A stretch of DNA of 64,000 bases from JAGWBD01 sp965220615 (GCA_965220615.1 CBDCQL010000002.1:2108001-2172000); one strand, 5' to 3'. Positions 49,933-59,322 are shown, counted from the first letter of the stretch. A program made the numbers and translations. The notes: generated by a model from the sequence alone, not told the origin.

Positions 49933-51270
49933 GTGCCCGTAACCCCGATCCGCGTCGACGAGATTCCCGTGCTGGAGCCGGGGCCCATGCCGCGCGCCTT
50001 CCACCTGATGACCAAGCCCAGCGGCGCCATCTGCAACCTCGACTGCAAGTACTGTTACTTCCTCTCCAAGGAACGCCTCTACCCCGGCAGCGACTTTCGC
50101 ATGAACCCGACCCTGCTGGAGGAATACACGCGCCAGTACATCGAGGCGCAGCAGGTGCCCGAGGTGACCTTCGCCTGGCAGGGCGGCGAGCCCACCCTGA
50201 TGGGTCTCGACTTCTTCCGTGAGGCCGTCAGCTACCAGCAGAAGCACAAGAAGCCCGGCATGCGCATCCACAACAGCTTCCAGACCAACGGTGTGCTGCT
50301 CGACGACGACTGGGCGGGTTTCTTCCGGGAGAACGACTTCCTCATCGGCCTCAGCGTGGACGGGCCGCAGGAACTGCACGACGCCTACCGCGTCGACAAG
50401 GGTGGCCAGCCGACCTTCGCGCGCGTCATGCGCGGGCGTGACGTGCTGGAGCGCAACCAGGTCAACTTCAACATCCTCTGCACCGTGCACGCCGCCAACG
50501 CCGACCATCCGCTGGAGGTCTACCGCTTTTTCCGCGATGAACTGAAGGTCGAATTCATGCAGTTCATCCCGATTGTGGTGCGCGATAACGACACCGGCTA
50601 TCAGGAAGGCGAGGGCGTGAAGGACCGCTCCGTCGGCGCGGAGCAGTACGGCCGTTTCCTCAGCGACATCTTCGATGAGTGGGTGCGCCACGACGTGGGG
50701 CGCGTCTTCGTACAGATCTTCGACGTGGCCCTCGCCGCCTGGAGCGGCAACCGCCCCGGCCTCTGCATCTTCGAGGAGACCTGTGGCGCCGCCCTCGCCA
50801 TGGAACACAACGGCGACGTCTTCTCCTGCGACCACTACGTCGAGCCGGACTACCGCCTCGGCAACATCAACGCCGTGCCGCTGGAGGCCATGGTCGGCTC
50901 GCAACAGCAGTACGAATTCGGCCAGCACAAACGCGACAGCCTGCCGCAATACTGCCTCGATTGCGAGGTGCGTTTCGTCTGCAACGGTGGCTGCCCCAAG
51001 AACCGCTTCATCCACACCCCCGACGGCGAGCCCGGTCTCAACTACCTTTGCGCCGGCTACCGCCACTTTTTCAACCACGTGCGGCGTCCCATGGAGTTGA
51101 TGACCGCCGAGTTGCAGGCCGGACGCCCCCCGGCCAACGTGATGCTGACCCTGGCGCGCGAGCAACTGGACTTTGAGCAGCTGCTGGCCAAAACGGGCCG
51201 CAATGACCTCTGCCCCTGCGGCAGCGGCCTCAAGTTCAAGCGTTGCCACGGCCGGGGCCGTCGCCACTGA
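49933..51270 (+). CDS. Anaerobic sulfatase-maturating enzyme (radical SAM) with C-terminal SEC-C motif
   Basis: The 445-residue radical SAM protein has the cluster motif CNLDCKYC near residue 35, a WQGGEPTL strand, and two SPASM-type Cys clusters (CGAAL to CDHYV, and CLDCEVRFVCNGGCPKNR) for auxiliary FeS. These features match enzymes that oxidise the sulfatase Cys/Ser to formylglycine. The last 20 residues carry a SEC-C zinc motif (LCPCGSGLKFKRCHG). AGGAG five bases before GTG 49933 sets the start. A Cys-type sulfatase gene at 57813-59300 is its likely client. Confidence 0.9.
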   Translation: MPVTPIRVDEIPVLEPGPMPRAFHLMTKPSGAICNLDCKYCYFLSKERLYPGSDFRMNPTLLEEYTRQYIEAQQVPEVTFAWQGGEPTLMGLDFFREAVSYQQKHKKPGMRIHNSFQTNGVLLDDDWAGFFRENDFLIGLSVDGPQELHDAYRVDKGGQPTFARVMRGRDVLERNQVNFNILCTVHAANADHPLEVYRFFRDELKVEFMQFIPIVVRDNDTGYQEGEGVKDRSVGAEQYGRFLSDIFDEWVRHDVGRVFVQIFDVALAAWSGNRPGLCIFEETCGAALAMEHNGDVFSCDHYVEPDYRLGNINAVPLEAMVGSQQQYEFGQHKRDSLPQYCLDCEVRFVCNGGCPKNRFIHTPDGEPGLNYLCAGYRHFFNHVRRPMELMTAELQAGRPPANVMLTLAREQLDFEQLLAKTGRNDLCPCGSGLKFKRCHGRGRRH

Positions 51271-51279
51271 TTTATCGCT

Positions 51280-52272
51280 TCAGTCGATCTCTTCAGCACG
51301 CCAGCAGCGCACGAACTGCCCCGCCTCGATCTCGCGCAGCAGCTGCGGCTCGCGCGCGCAGCGTTCACGGGCATGGGGGCAGCGCGCCAACAGGCGGCAA
51401 CCGCCCGTCGCCGATGTCTCCAGAGAGATATCCGCGTCAACGCCCGAGCCGGCGTCCCGTCGCCGATCCCTGCGTCCAATTGAGGCCGCCTCCAGCAGGG
51501 CCCGCGTCCAGGGGTGGCGCGGCGCGTGGAAGATCTGGTCGCGGCTGCCGGATTCGACGATGTGCCCCTGGGTGATGACGTAGATGCGGTCGGCCACGTA
51601 GCGCAATACGCGCAGGTCATGCGTCACGAAGACGAAGCCCGGCCCGCCCTCCTGCTGCTGCAGGTCCAGCAGCAGGTTGATGATCTGGCCGCGAATGGAC
51701 ATGTCCAGGTTGGCGGTCGGTTCATCAAGGAAGATGAAGTCCGGTTCCGGCGCCAGCGCCCGCGCGATGGCCGCGCGCTGCAACTGGCCGCCGCTCATCT
51801 CGTAAGGATAGAGTACGGCGAAACGCGCGCCCAGCTGCACCTGCTCCAGCAACTCGCCGACCCGCTGACGCCGCCGTGAATCGTCCAGTTCGGGCACCTG
51901 GCGCAGGGCGTCCAGCAGGGCATCCTCGATGGTCATCATCGGGTTGAAGGAACTGACCGGGTTCTGGAAGACCATCTGCAGGCGACGCCGCAGCGGACGC
52001 CACTCGCGTTCCTGCAACGCCTGAATCTCACGGCCCTGGTAGACGATGCGGCCGCCGTCAAGACGCAGCAGATTCAGCACGCAGCGACCCAGCGTCGACT
52101 TGCCGGAGCCGCTTTCGCCGACCAGGCCGACCGTTTCGCCACGACGCAGGGTCATCGATACGCCGTCCAGCGCGACGACGTGCTGTCGCCGCCAGCCGCG
52201 CTGGCGCAGACTGAAGCTCTTCGTCGCCTCCTCGATGCGCAGCAGCGCCTCGCCCGCAGCGTCAGCCTTCAT
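51280..52272 (-). CDS. Peptide-type ABC importer ATP-binding protein (OppF/DppF-like)
   Basis: The 330-residue ATPase has Walker A GESGSGKST near residue 60, signature MSGGQLQRAAIARAL, Walker B FIFLDEPTANLD and the C-terminal oligopeptide extension with the CRLLARCP cysteines. ATG 52272 overlaps the upstream OppD-like stop (ATGA). It is the last gene of the five-gene importer operon running from 56803. Confidence 0.9.
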   Translation of the reverse strand: MKADAAGEALLRIEEATKSFSLRQRGWRRQHVVALDGVSMTLRRGETVGLVGESGSGKSTLGRCVLNLLRLDGGRIVYQGREIQALQEREWRPLRRRLQMVFQNPVSSFNPMMTIEDALLDALRQVPELDDSRRRQRVGELLEQVQLGARFAVLYPYEMSGGQLQRAAIARALAPEPDFIFLDEPTANLDMSIRGQIINLLLDLQQQEGGPGFVFVTHDLRVLRYVADRIYVITQGHIVESGSRDQIFHAPRHPWTRALLEAASIGRRDRRRDAGSGVDADISLETSATGGCRLLARCPHARERCAREPQLLREIEAGQFVRCWRAEEID

Positions 52273-53234
52273 GCGTTCACCACTTCCTGCGCAAAATGGC
52301 AGGCGGAGAAGTGCCCGGGCGCGACCTCCAGGGGTTGCGGCCGCTGCTGATGACAGATGTCGCGGGTCATGGCGCAGCGCCCGGCGAAGCTGCACCCCGT
52401 CAGGGGCTGGCGCATGTCCGGCGTGCGGCCGGGAATGAAGGGCATACGCGCCTCGTCCGTCTGCTCGAAGCAGGCCAGCAGCGCCGCCGTGTAGGGGTTG
52501 GCCGGCCGCTCCAGCACCTGCGCCGTCGCGCCGGTCTCCATCACTTCGCCGGCATACATGACGATGATCTGGTCGCAGCTGTCGGCGACCACCGCCAGAT
52601 CGTGGGTGATGAGCAAGAGGGTCGCGTCCAGACGCGCGACGACCTGCTCCACCAGCGCCAGCACCTGCTGCTGCACCGCCACGTCGAGGCCGCTGGTGGG
52701 CTCGTCGGCGATGAGGAGTTGCGGCTCGCAGACCAGCGCCATGGCAATCAGGGCGCGCTGCGCCATGCCGCCGCTGTACTGGTGCGGGTAATCGCGCGCG
52801 CGGGCCGCGGCCTGTTGAATGCCGGTGGCCGCCAGCACCTCCACCGCCCGCTCCCAGGCCTCCGCGCGGCCGATGCCGCTGTGCTGGCGACACACGTCCG
52901 CGATCTGCCGCCCGACCGGCAGCAGCGGGTTCAGGGCCGCCTGGGCGTGCTGGAAGATCATGGCGATCTGCCCGCCGCGCACCTGGCGCAGTTCCGTCTC
53001 GCCCAGCGTCAGCAGTTCCCGCTCCCGGAAGCGCACGCTGCCCTTCAGTTGCGCGTTGGGCGGCAGAAGACGCAGCAGCGACAGGGTCAGCGCCGTCTTG
53101 CCCGAGCCGCTTTCGCCGACGATGGCCGTGCGCGTGCCCGCCCCGACGCTGAGGTCCACGCCGCGCAGGGCGTACACGGTCTCGCGGTCCACGCGAAACT
53201 GCAATTCCAGCCCTTCGATCTGCAGCAGCGACAC
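52269..53234 (-). CDS. Peptide-type ABC importer ATP-binding protein (OppD/DppD-like)
   Basis: The 321-residue ATPase has Walker A GESGSGKTA, signature YSGGMAQRALIAMAL, Walker B LLIADEPTSGLD and the Cys-containing C-terminal extension (CSFAGRC). I start at GTG 53234, two bases after the permease stop; the open frame further upstream overlaps the permease and has no family match. It pairs with the downstream OppF-like protein. Confidence 0.9.
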   Translation of the reverse strand: MSLLQIEGLELQFRVDRETVYALRGVDLSVGAGTRTAIVGESGSGKTALTLSLLRLLPPNAQLKGSVRFRERELLTLGETELRQVRGGQIAMIFQHAQAALNPLLPVGRQIADVCRQHSGIGRAEAWERAVEVLAATGIQQAAARARDYPHQYSGGMAQRALIAMALVCEPQLLIADEPTSGLDVAVQQQVLALVEQVVARLDATLLLITHDLAVVADSCDQIIVMYAGEVMETGATAQVLERPANPYTAALLACFEQTDEARMPFIPGRTPDMRQPLTGCSFAGRCAMTRDICHQQRPQPLEVAPGHFSACHFAQEVVNA

Positions 53235-53236
53235 GC

Positions 53237-54109
53237 TCAACCCCGGCGCACGACCAGCGAGCCGAAGAGGTCGCTGACGTTGTTCAGCAGCCACACCGAG
53301 ATGAACAGCGCCAGGCCCGGGAAGATCGAGGCCCACCACTTGCCGAAGACCAGCTGGTTGGCGCCCAGCTGAATCATCGAGCCCCATTCCGGCGTCGGGA
53401 TCGCCACGCCGAGGCCGATGAAGCTGAGCCCGGCAATCATTTGCGCCGCATAGGCGCAGCTCAGCGGCAACTGGGAAAAGACGGGCACCAGGGTGTTGGG
53501 CAGGACGTGGCGGAACACAACCGACAGCGGGCTGTTGCCGGCCACCCGCGCCGCCTGCACGAAGTCGGCCTCGCGCAGCGGCAGGGTGACGCTGCGTACC
53601 ATCTTGCTGTAGACCGGCACGTTGTAAAAGGCGAGAATCAGCACCAGGTTGACCATGGTGTTGCCGGCGGCGGCCAGCACGGCCATTCCAAAGAGGATCT
53701 GCGGGAATCCCTGGAACACCTCCGTGATGCGCGTGATGACGCTGTCCAGCCGGCCGCCGAAGTAACCGGAAAGCGCGCCCAGCGGCGCCCCGACGATGAT
53801 GCCCAGCGCCACCGAACTGATCGCCAGCGCGAAGTCCGTGCGGATGGCGTGGATGGTGCGCGAGAGCACGTCCATGCCGTTGCCGTCCGTGCCGAAGGGA
53901 TGTTCGGTCGAGGGCGGCTTGAAACGATGCAGCGGGTTGGGTTTGACCGGGTCATGCAGCGGCAGCACCGGCGCCAGCAGACCCAGCAGGATAATGAGCG
54001 CCAGCAGGCCAAGGTTCAGCCGCACGCGCAGCGTGCCATTGATGCGCATCATGCGTTGCAGCAGCGATGGGCGTTCGGGAATCGTCTGCCCGCCGGCCAG
54101 GGCGCTCAT
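53237..54109 (-). CDS. Peptide-type ABC importer permease (DppC/OppC-like)
   Basis: The 290-residue protein has an N-terminal transmembrane helix and DPVKPNPLHRFKPPS...HPFGTDGNGMDVLSR, typical of the DppC first periplasmic segment. Five further helices and the permease EAA-like loop (EADFVQAARVAGNS) follow. It overlaps the DppB-like stop by four bases. Confidence 0.92.
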   Translation of the reverse strand: MSALAGGQTIPERPSLLQRMMRINGTLRVRLNLGLLALIILLGLLAPVLPLHDPVKPNPLHRFKPPSTEHPFGTDGNGMDVLSRTIHAIRTDFALAISSVALGIIVGAPLGALSGYFGGRLDSVITRITEVFQGFPQILFGMAVLAAAGNTMVNLVLILAFYNVPVYSKMVRSVTLPLREADFVQAARVAGNSPLSVVFRHVLPNTLVPVFSQLPLSCAYAAQMIAGLSFIGLGVAIPTPEWGSMIQLGANQLVFGKWWASIFPGLALFISVWLLNNVSDLFGSLVVRRG

Positions 54110-55134
54110 GATTCCGCTCGCACGCGCGGATCAAAGAGCGCGTTGAAAATGTCGCTGGCGAGGTAGACCAGCAGGTAGAAGCCCGAACTCAGCAGCACCA
54201 CGCCCATGATCGGTTCGTAATCGGAGTGATTCATGGCGTCCACGGCGTAAAGCCCGAGGCCGGGCCAGGTGAAGACCACCTCGACCAGCACCGTGCCGCT
54301 CAACAGGTAGCCGTAGGTCATGGCGATCATGGTGACGACCGGGCCGAGGGTGTTGCGCAGGGCGTAGCGATAGACCATGCCGGCCGGCAGGCCGAAGGCC
54401 CGCGCGCTGCGAATATAGTCGCTCTGCAGCACCTCCTGCATGCGCTTGCGCGTGATCTGCAGGGTGCTGGGGCTGGTGGTGATGGCGAGGGTCAGCGCCG
54501 GCAGAATCAGGTGGCTGACGCTGGAGAGGAAGGCCTCGTGGTCGCCGGCCAGCAGCGTATCCAGGGTGTACCAGCCGGTGACGTACTCCGGCGCGCCGAT
54601 GCTGCGGGCGATGCGCCCCAGCGGCGCGGGAAACCAGTGCAACTCCGCGAAGAACACGAAGATCAGCAGCAGGCCCAGCCAGAAGCCGGGCATTGACACG
54701 CCGGTGCGCGCCATCAGGTCCGCGAAGCGGGCCAGCGCGCCGCGCGGCCGCATGGCGGCCAGCACCCCCGCGGGCACGGCCCACAGCACCCCCATCGCCA
54801 GCGCCCAGGTGGAGAGTTCCAGCGTGGCCGGCAGACGGTTGCGGATGTCCTGCAGCACCGGATTGTAGCTGAAGCGCGACGTGCCCAGATTGCCCTGCAG
54901 CAGGTTGCCGGCGTAGCGCAGGTACTGCTCGTGCAGCGGCCGGTCGAGGCCGATCTCGCGCACAATGTTGTCCAGCATTTCCTGGTTGTAACGCGTGCCG
55001 ACCAGCAGGTAAACGGGGTTGCCGATCTTGTGGGTCACGACGAAGGTGATGACGGACACGCCGAAGAGCGCGATGAGAAAGATGGCGAAGCGTTTGAGCA
55101 GGAAAAGGCCCCACTCACGCATCGAATCAAGCAT
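54106..55134 (-). CDS. Peptide-type ABC importer permease (DppB/OppB-like)
   Basis: The 342-residue protein has the DppB N-terminal helix, the LGLDRPLHEQYLRY-like segment (here IGLDRPLHEQYLRYAG), six transmembrane helices and the EAA-like loop (SDYIRSARAFGLP). GGAG lies six bases before ATG 55134; ATG 55122 is the alternative. It is separated from the binding-protein gene by a strong hairpin. Confidence 0.92.
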   Translation of the reverse strand: MLDSMREWGLFLLKRFAIFLIALFGVSVITFVVTHKIGNPVYLLVGTRYNQEMLDNIVREIGLDRPLHEQYLRYAGNLLQGNLGTSRFSYNPVLQDIRNRLPATLELSTWALAMGVLWAVPAGVLAAMRPRGALARFADLMARTGVSMPGFWLGLLLIFVFFAELHWFPAPLGRIARSIGAPEYVTGWYTLDTLLAGDHEAFLSSVSHLILPALTLAITTSPSTLQITRKRMQEVLQSDYIRSARAFGLPAGMVYRYALRNTLGPVVTMIAMTYGYLLSGTVLVEVVFTWPGLGLYAVDAMNHSDYEPIMGVVLLSSGFYLLVYLASDIFNALFDPRVRAES

Positions 55135-55176
55135 GCAACGCTCCGGCGACGAAGCCTGTGTCCATTGGGGAAAGCA

Positions 55177-55210
55177 GACGGGGCGCGTCTGCTACCGATA
55201 GCGCCCCGTC
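55177..55210 (-). terminator. Hairpin between binding-protein and permease genes (probable partial terminator)
   Basis: GACGGGGCGC and GCGCCCCGTC (55201-55210 and 55177-55186) form a perfect 10-bp stem with a 14-base loop. On the minus strand it is followed by TGCTTTCC, a weak U-tract. Its place after the binding-protein gene would allow more binding protein than permease to be made, as in many importer operons. Confidence 0.55.
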
Positions 55211-55225
55211 CGAATTCAGCCCGGG

Positions 55226-56803
55226 TTACTCGCGGTAGAGCGGCCAGTACCAGAGCAGGTTGTCGGGCAACTGCACGTAGCCGTGGATGTCATCGCGCAT
55301 GGCGAGCTCGAAGGGCATGTCGGCCAGGAATATCTGCGGCGCTTCATCGTTGATGATGCTTTGGTATTCCTTCGCCAGTTCCGCCTTCAGTTCTTCGTCC
55401 AGCGTGCCGTTCATCTCCTCGATGAGCTCATCGATTCTTGCGTTGCTGTAGCCCATCCAGTTGGTGATGCCGCCCGTGCGGAAGGTGGCGACGCCCGTGT
55501 AGCCGGGGTCGTCCACGTACCACAGCAGGTCGCGCATCCAGGCCTCGTGGCCCAGCGTACCAAGCTGCTCGCCAAAGACGGCGGCCGTCTGCAGGTTGAT
55601 GTTCATCGTGACGCCCACGTCGGCGTATGCGGCCTGCAGCACCACGGCGATCTGCTCGGTGGTCGCCACGCCGGAGGCGATGTCCAGCGTGAACTCGAAA
55701 CCATCGGCGTAACCGGCTTCGGCCAGCAACTCGCGCGCCTTGTCCGGGTCGTAGGTGTAGGGCCAGAGCGAGCCGTCATGGTGTTTGCCATCAACCGGGA
55801 TCGGCCCTGCGGACACCTTGGCCTTGCCGCTGAAGATGCCGGCGATGATGTCATCGTAGGGCACGGCGTAGGACAGTGCCTGACGCACGCGCGCGTCGGC
55901 GAGCGGCCCCTCCGTCACGTTCAGGCCCATGATCATCTGGTTGCGCGTCGGTACGGTGAGCACCTTCACGCCCTCGGCGCCTTCCAGCGCCGCCAGTTCA
56001 TCGGTGCTCAGGTTGGCGGCGATGTCCACCTCGCCCTCGCGCAGCAGCAGCGCGCGGTCCGCCGAGCTGGGGACGATCTGCAGCACGACCTGGTCGAAGA
56101 AGGCCTTGCCGGCCCAGTAATCCGGGTTGGCGCGCAGCACCATGGCCACGCCCGGCTCCCAGCTTTCCACGTAGTATTCGCCGGAGCCGACGTCGTTCTT
56201 GGCCAGCCAGCGGGCCGCCCAGGGGTCATCATCCGCCACGTTCGCCTGGGCTTCTACGGCGTCCATCGGGCCCTGCGACTGGTCGCGGAAGAGGAAGAAG
56301 AGCCAGGGGCTGAGCTTCGAGAACTGCAGCGTCACCTGGTGCGGGCCAGTCTTCTCCCAGGAGGCGATGTTGGCGGTGTCGACGTTCCACTTGGTGCCGG
56401 AGGCCGTGCCGATGGCGCGCTCGAACCAGTAGATGAAGTCGTCCGCCGTCACCTCGCGCCCGCTCTTGTTGAAGGTCGCGCCTTCGCGGATATTGAGCAC
56501 GATCGAACTCAGGTCCTCCGACCATTCCCAGGACTCGACGGCTGCGCCCTCAATGCTGCCGGTGTCGGCCACGCTATAGCCCAGGCCGGTGTCGACGCTG
56601 CCGTAGCGGAAGAACTGATCATAGATGTTCAGGTTGGTCTCGTTGGAGCGCTGGAAACGCGAGAAGGGCGGGTCCAGCGTCTCGATATCGCCGGGGATGG
56701 CGATGACGAGCACGTTTTCTTCCTGCGCCAGCGCCATACCGCCGGGCAACAGGGCCAGCAGCAGCAACACAAAGGTCATATTGAACAGCAACGAACGTCT
56801 CAC
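55226..56803 (-). CDS. Family 5 extracellular solute-binding protein (peptide/nickel-type)
   Basis: The 525-residue protein has a signal peptide (hydrophobic residues about 7-23, ending ALAQE). The mature region has the family 5 pattern: ETLDPPF near the N-terminus, FNKSGREVTADDFIYWFERAI, and the late LADARVRQALSYAV and YDPDKARELLAEAGY segments. GTG 56803 is preceded by a strong AGGAGGAAAG. It captures the solute for the DppBC/OppDF machinery downstream. The neighbouring deacetylase and sulfatase suggest it may bind oligosaccharides rather than peptides. Confidence 0.92.
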   Translation of the reverse strand: MRRSLLFNMTFVLLLLALLPGGMALAQEENVLVIAIPGDIETLDPPFSRFQRSNETNLNIYDQFFRYGSVDTGLGYSVADTGSIEGAAVESWEWSEDLSSIVLNIREGATFNKSGREVTADDFIYWFERAIGTASGTKWNVDTANIASWEKTGPHQVTLQFSKLSPWLFFLFRDQSQGPMDAVEAQANVADDDPWAARWLAKNDVGSGEYYVESWEPGVAMVLRANPDYWAGKAFFDQVVLQIVPSSADRALLLREGEVDIAANLSTDELAALEGAEGVKVLTVPTRNQMIMGLNVTEGPLADARVRQALSYAVPYDDIIAGIFSGKAKVSAGPIPVDGKHHDGSLWPYTYDPDKARELLAEAGYADGFEFTLDIASGVATTEQIAVVLQAAYADVGVTMNINLQTAAVFGEQLGTLGHEAWMRDLLWYVDDPGYTGVATFRTGGITNWMGYSNARIDELIEEMNGTLDEELKAELAKEYQSIINDEAPQIFLADMPFELAMRDDIHGYVQLPDNLLWYWPLYRE

Positions 56804-56850
56804 GGTACTTTCCTCCTTACACCATTCGAAATCCCTGGGTGCCCGCGTCC

Positions 56851-57561
56851 TCAACCGGACGCGCTGCCCAGGGCGTGAATCTCCGCCTGAATTTCCGGCG
56901 AGGCGTACATGCCGCGCTCGTCCGGCCGCCAGACGAAGGGGTCCGCCAGCGTCATGTCGTCGAGGCCGACCAGTTCGTAGCCGCGCGCCTGCAACTCGTC
57001 GACTATCGTCGGCATGGCATCGATGAGCGGCAGCGGCCGCGCCAGACGCAGACCGTCGTCCTCCGTCTCGGAACTGTCGTGCAGATCGATGATCGAGCCC
57101 GGCCCCAGCGAGGGATGGCCGAGGATGCCATCGATGATGTCCTGCGGGTCGGTCTTGTCCCAGTCGGCCGGGTTGACGTCCGAATCGACGACCTGAATGC
57201 GGTCCGACATGGCCAGCGGCGACACCAGACAGGTGAAGTAGTTGAAATAGTGGGCGCGCAAGTGTCGCGACGGGCGGCCGGTCAGGTTGCCCAGCACGGC
57301 CTCGGCATGGTCAAAATCGCCGACGTGCGCGTGATGCAGGTGACTGTGGTTGGCCACCGTGTGGCCGCCGCTGACGAGACGCAGCAGGGCTTCCGGCCAG
57401 CGCTCGGCCCACTTGCCCAGCACGAAGAAGGTGCCCCGTGCGCCGCGTGATTCGAGAATCTGCGCGATCTGGTCCGTGCGCGGCGGGTTGGGGCCGTCGT
57501 CGAAGGTCAGGGCGACCTTCATCTCGTCGCGCCGCCCGTGCTCGTAAATCATCAGGGGCAT
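56851..57561 (-). CDS. Polysaccharide deacetylase (NodB/CE4 family)
   Basis: The 236-residue protein has NodB motif 1 (LTFDDGPNP, near residue 17) and motif 2 with zinc histidines (NHSHLHH). A central RAHYFNYF stretch and a late IDLHDSS segment give the motif 4 His. It has no signal peptide and no other domain, so it may act on imported or cytoplasmic sugars. GGAGG six bases before ATG 57561 sets the start. It lies 47 bases upstream of the binding-protein gene on the same strand. Confidence 0.85.
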   Translation of the reverse strand: MPLMIYEHGRRDEMKVALTFDDGPNPPRTDQIAQILESRGARGTFFVLGKWAERWPEALLRLVSGGHTVANHSHLHHAHVGDFDHAEAVLGNLTGRPSRHLRAHYFNYFTCLVSPLAMSDRIQVVDSDVNPADWDKTDPQDIIDGILGHPSLGPGSIIDLHDSSETEDDGLRLARPLPLIDAMPTIVDELQARGYELVGLDDMTLADPFVWRPDERGMYASPEIQAEIHALGSASG

Positions 57562-57690
57562 AAGGATCCTCCAGACAAGGTGCAGGGCATACGCCTGCAC
57601 GGTCTTTTATAACGCCCGGCGGGGCACTTCGCCACATCCACGGGAGAGCCCGCGGACGACACAATGTGTCGCCCCTACATCATCCACCGC

Positions 57691-57759
57691 AGGAACGATT
57701 TACCAATTCACCCACCCCCACAAACGCCGTAGGGGCGATTTATCAAGTCGCCCACCCCG
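57691..57759 (+). repeat. 40-bp-period direct repeat with GTAGGGGCGA core
   Basis: AGGAACGATTTACCAATTCA-CCCACCCC (57691-57718) and AGGGGCGATTTATCAAGTCG-CCCACCCC (57731-57758) are two near-copies 40 bases apart. TGTCGCCCCTAC at 57667-57678 is an inverted partner of the GTAGGGGCGA at 57729. This motif resembles dispersed palindromic intergenic repeats known in cyanobacteria and Chloroflexota. The rest of the 57562-57812 gap shows nothing else I can identify. Confidence 0.65.
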
Positions 57760-57812
57760 GCTTCAAAACAAATTCTGATTTCCACCAAACGCGCCATTCC
57801 CCATCCACTGGG

Positions 57813-59300
57813 TCAGTCGTCGTCGAGGTATTCCATCTCCGGCAGCAAGTGCCAGCGGATGCGTTCCTCGGGCAGGGTCGCCGCGGCCCACTGCACCTGC
57901 ATGTCGCTGTCGGCGCGCAGTTCCGCCATCCGCTCCCGGATGCGCTCCGGCCGCCAGTCCCGCAGGACGCGCGCGCGCAGTTCACCCAGAATGCCCTGGC
58001 AGGCCGGGTCCCCGGCGCGGTCGACCAGCTCCTCCGGGTCTTCCCTGAGGTTGAAGAGTTGCGCGGGCCAGCCATGGTAATAGACCAGCTTCCACTCGTC
58101 CTGGCGCAGCATGCGTATGTACGCCTCGTCGTCGGGCGCGTACCGGTCGGCGCAGTATTCGCTGAAGGCCTCGTCGTTCCAGTCGACGGACGCCGCGTCG
58201 CCCTGCAGCAGGGGCAGCAGGCTGCGCCCCGGCGAATCCGGCAGGGCCGGCGCCCCCAACGCGTCGAGCAAGGTGGCGCTCAGGTCCAGCGCGCTGACCA
58301 CCCGCTCGCAGCGCTGGCCGCCGGCGAATTGCCCCGGCCAGGCCATGATCAGCGGCACTCGCACCGATTCCTCGTAAAACACGTGCTTCCACCACAGGCC
58401 GTGCTCGCCGACCATGTCGCCGTGGTCGGAGCTGTAGACGACCAGCGTGTCGCGCTCCAGGTCGTTGGCCGCCAGCGCCGCCAGAATCTCGCCAATCATG
58501 GCGTCCATGCGTTCGACCAGGCCCCAGTAGGCGGCCCGCGAGCGCCGCGTCTCGTCGGCCTTGACGTCGGTCAGGCCCGTCGTCTCGCGCCAGCGCCGCA
58601 GGTAGGGATGCGCCTCGTCGGCGTAGTCGCGCGGCTTGCGCGGCGGCGGCAGGGAATCGGCGTATCGTTCGTAGTCTCTCCTTCGCGCCACGTAGGGCGG
58701 ATGCGGCAGCATGTAACCCACGCTGAGCGAAAAAGGCCCGTCGTCCACGCCGGCGCGGCGGCGCACCCCCAGGCGGTTGAGCCAGTCCACCGCGGCAGCC
58801 GTGACGTCCTCGTCGTGCACCTGGTAGCCCGACTGCCCTGCCCCGGAATTGCGCAGGCTGATCCGTTCCGGCCCGGCCGTGCCCTGCAGCGCGCCGCGGT
58901 GGGCCATCGGAATGCCGGGGAAATTGGCCGAATGGTCGCCGACCAGACGCTCGCTATAGCCGTGCAACTGGTCCGGCCCCACCGCGTGCATGCGCCCGAT
59001 CAGCGCTGGCCGGTAACCGGCGACGCCCATGCTGTGCGCCAGGGTGGGTACGCTGGAATTGAGTACGTGGCTGTTGCTCCAGACCTCGTTCTGCCAGGGG
59101 TGGCGGCCGCTGAGCGTGGCCATGCGCGAGGGCACGCAAATCGGCGAGCAACAGTAGGCGCCGCTGAAGAGCGCGCCATCCCGCGCCAGGCGGTCCAGGT
59201 GCGGCGTGTGGACATGGGCATCGCCGTAGCAGCCGGTCACCGCCGCGTTGTGCTGGTCCGAATGAATGTAAAGCAGGTTGGGTTTAGACCTGTCGGACAT
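57813..59300 (-). CDS. Sulfatase (Cys-type, formylglycine-dependent)
   Basis: The 495-residue alkaline-phosphatase-fold enzyme has the N-terminal metal site LLYIHSDQHN, the sulfatase signature CVPSRMATLSGR (Cys is the residue converted to formylglycine) and the later YSSDHGDMVGEHG metal site. There is no signal peptide, so it should be cytoplasmic, matching activation by the cytoplasmic radical SAM maturase at 49933-51270. It resembles the choline-sulfatase/heparan-type branch by eye, but substrate is unproven. GGAG six bases before ATG 59300 sets the start. Confidence 0.9.
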   Translation of the reverse strand: MSDRSKPNLLYIHSDQHNAAVTGCYGDAHVHTPHLDRLARDGALFSGAYCCSPICVPSRMATLSGRHPWQNEVWSNSHVLNSSVPTLAHSMGVAGYRPALIGRMHAVGPDQLHGYSERLVGDHSANFPGIPMAHRGALQGTAGPERISLRNSGAGQSGYQVHDEDVTAAAVDWLNRLGVRRRAGVDDGPFSLSVGYMLPHPPYVARRRDYERYADSLPPPRKPRDYADEAHPYLRRWRETTGLTDVKADETRRSRAAYWGLVERMDAMIGEILAALAANDLERDTLVVYSSDHGDMVGEHGLWWKHVFYEESVRVPLIMAWPGQFAGGQRCERVVSALDLSATLLDALGAPALPDSPGRSLLPLLQGDAASVDWNDEAFSEYCADRYAPDDEAYIRMLRQDEWKLVYYHGWPAQLFNLREDPEELVDRAGDPACQGILGELRARVLRDWRPERIRERMAELRADSDMQVQWAAATLPEERIRWHLLPEMEYLDDD

Positions 59301-59322
59301 CAAATCTCCAGTCCAAATCAAC

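Noticed and set aside
51280..52893. Single long ATPase frame reaching 52893 for the OppF-like gene
   Set aside because: The part above 52272 is out-of-frame shadow of the OppD-like gene. The ATGA overlap at 52269-52272 marks the true start.
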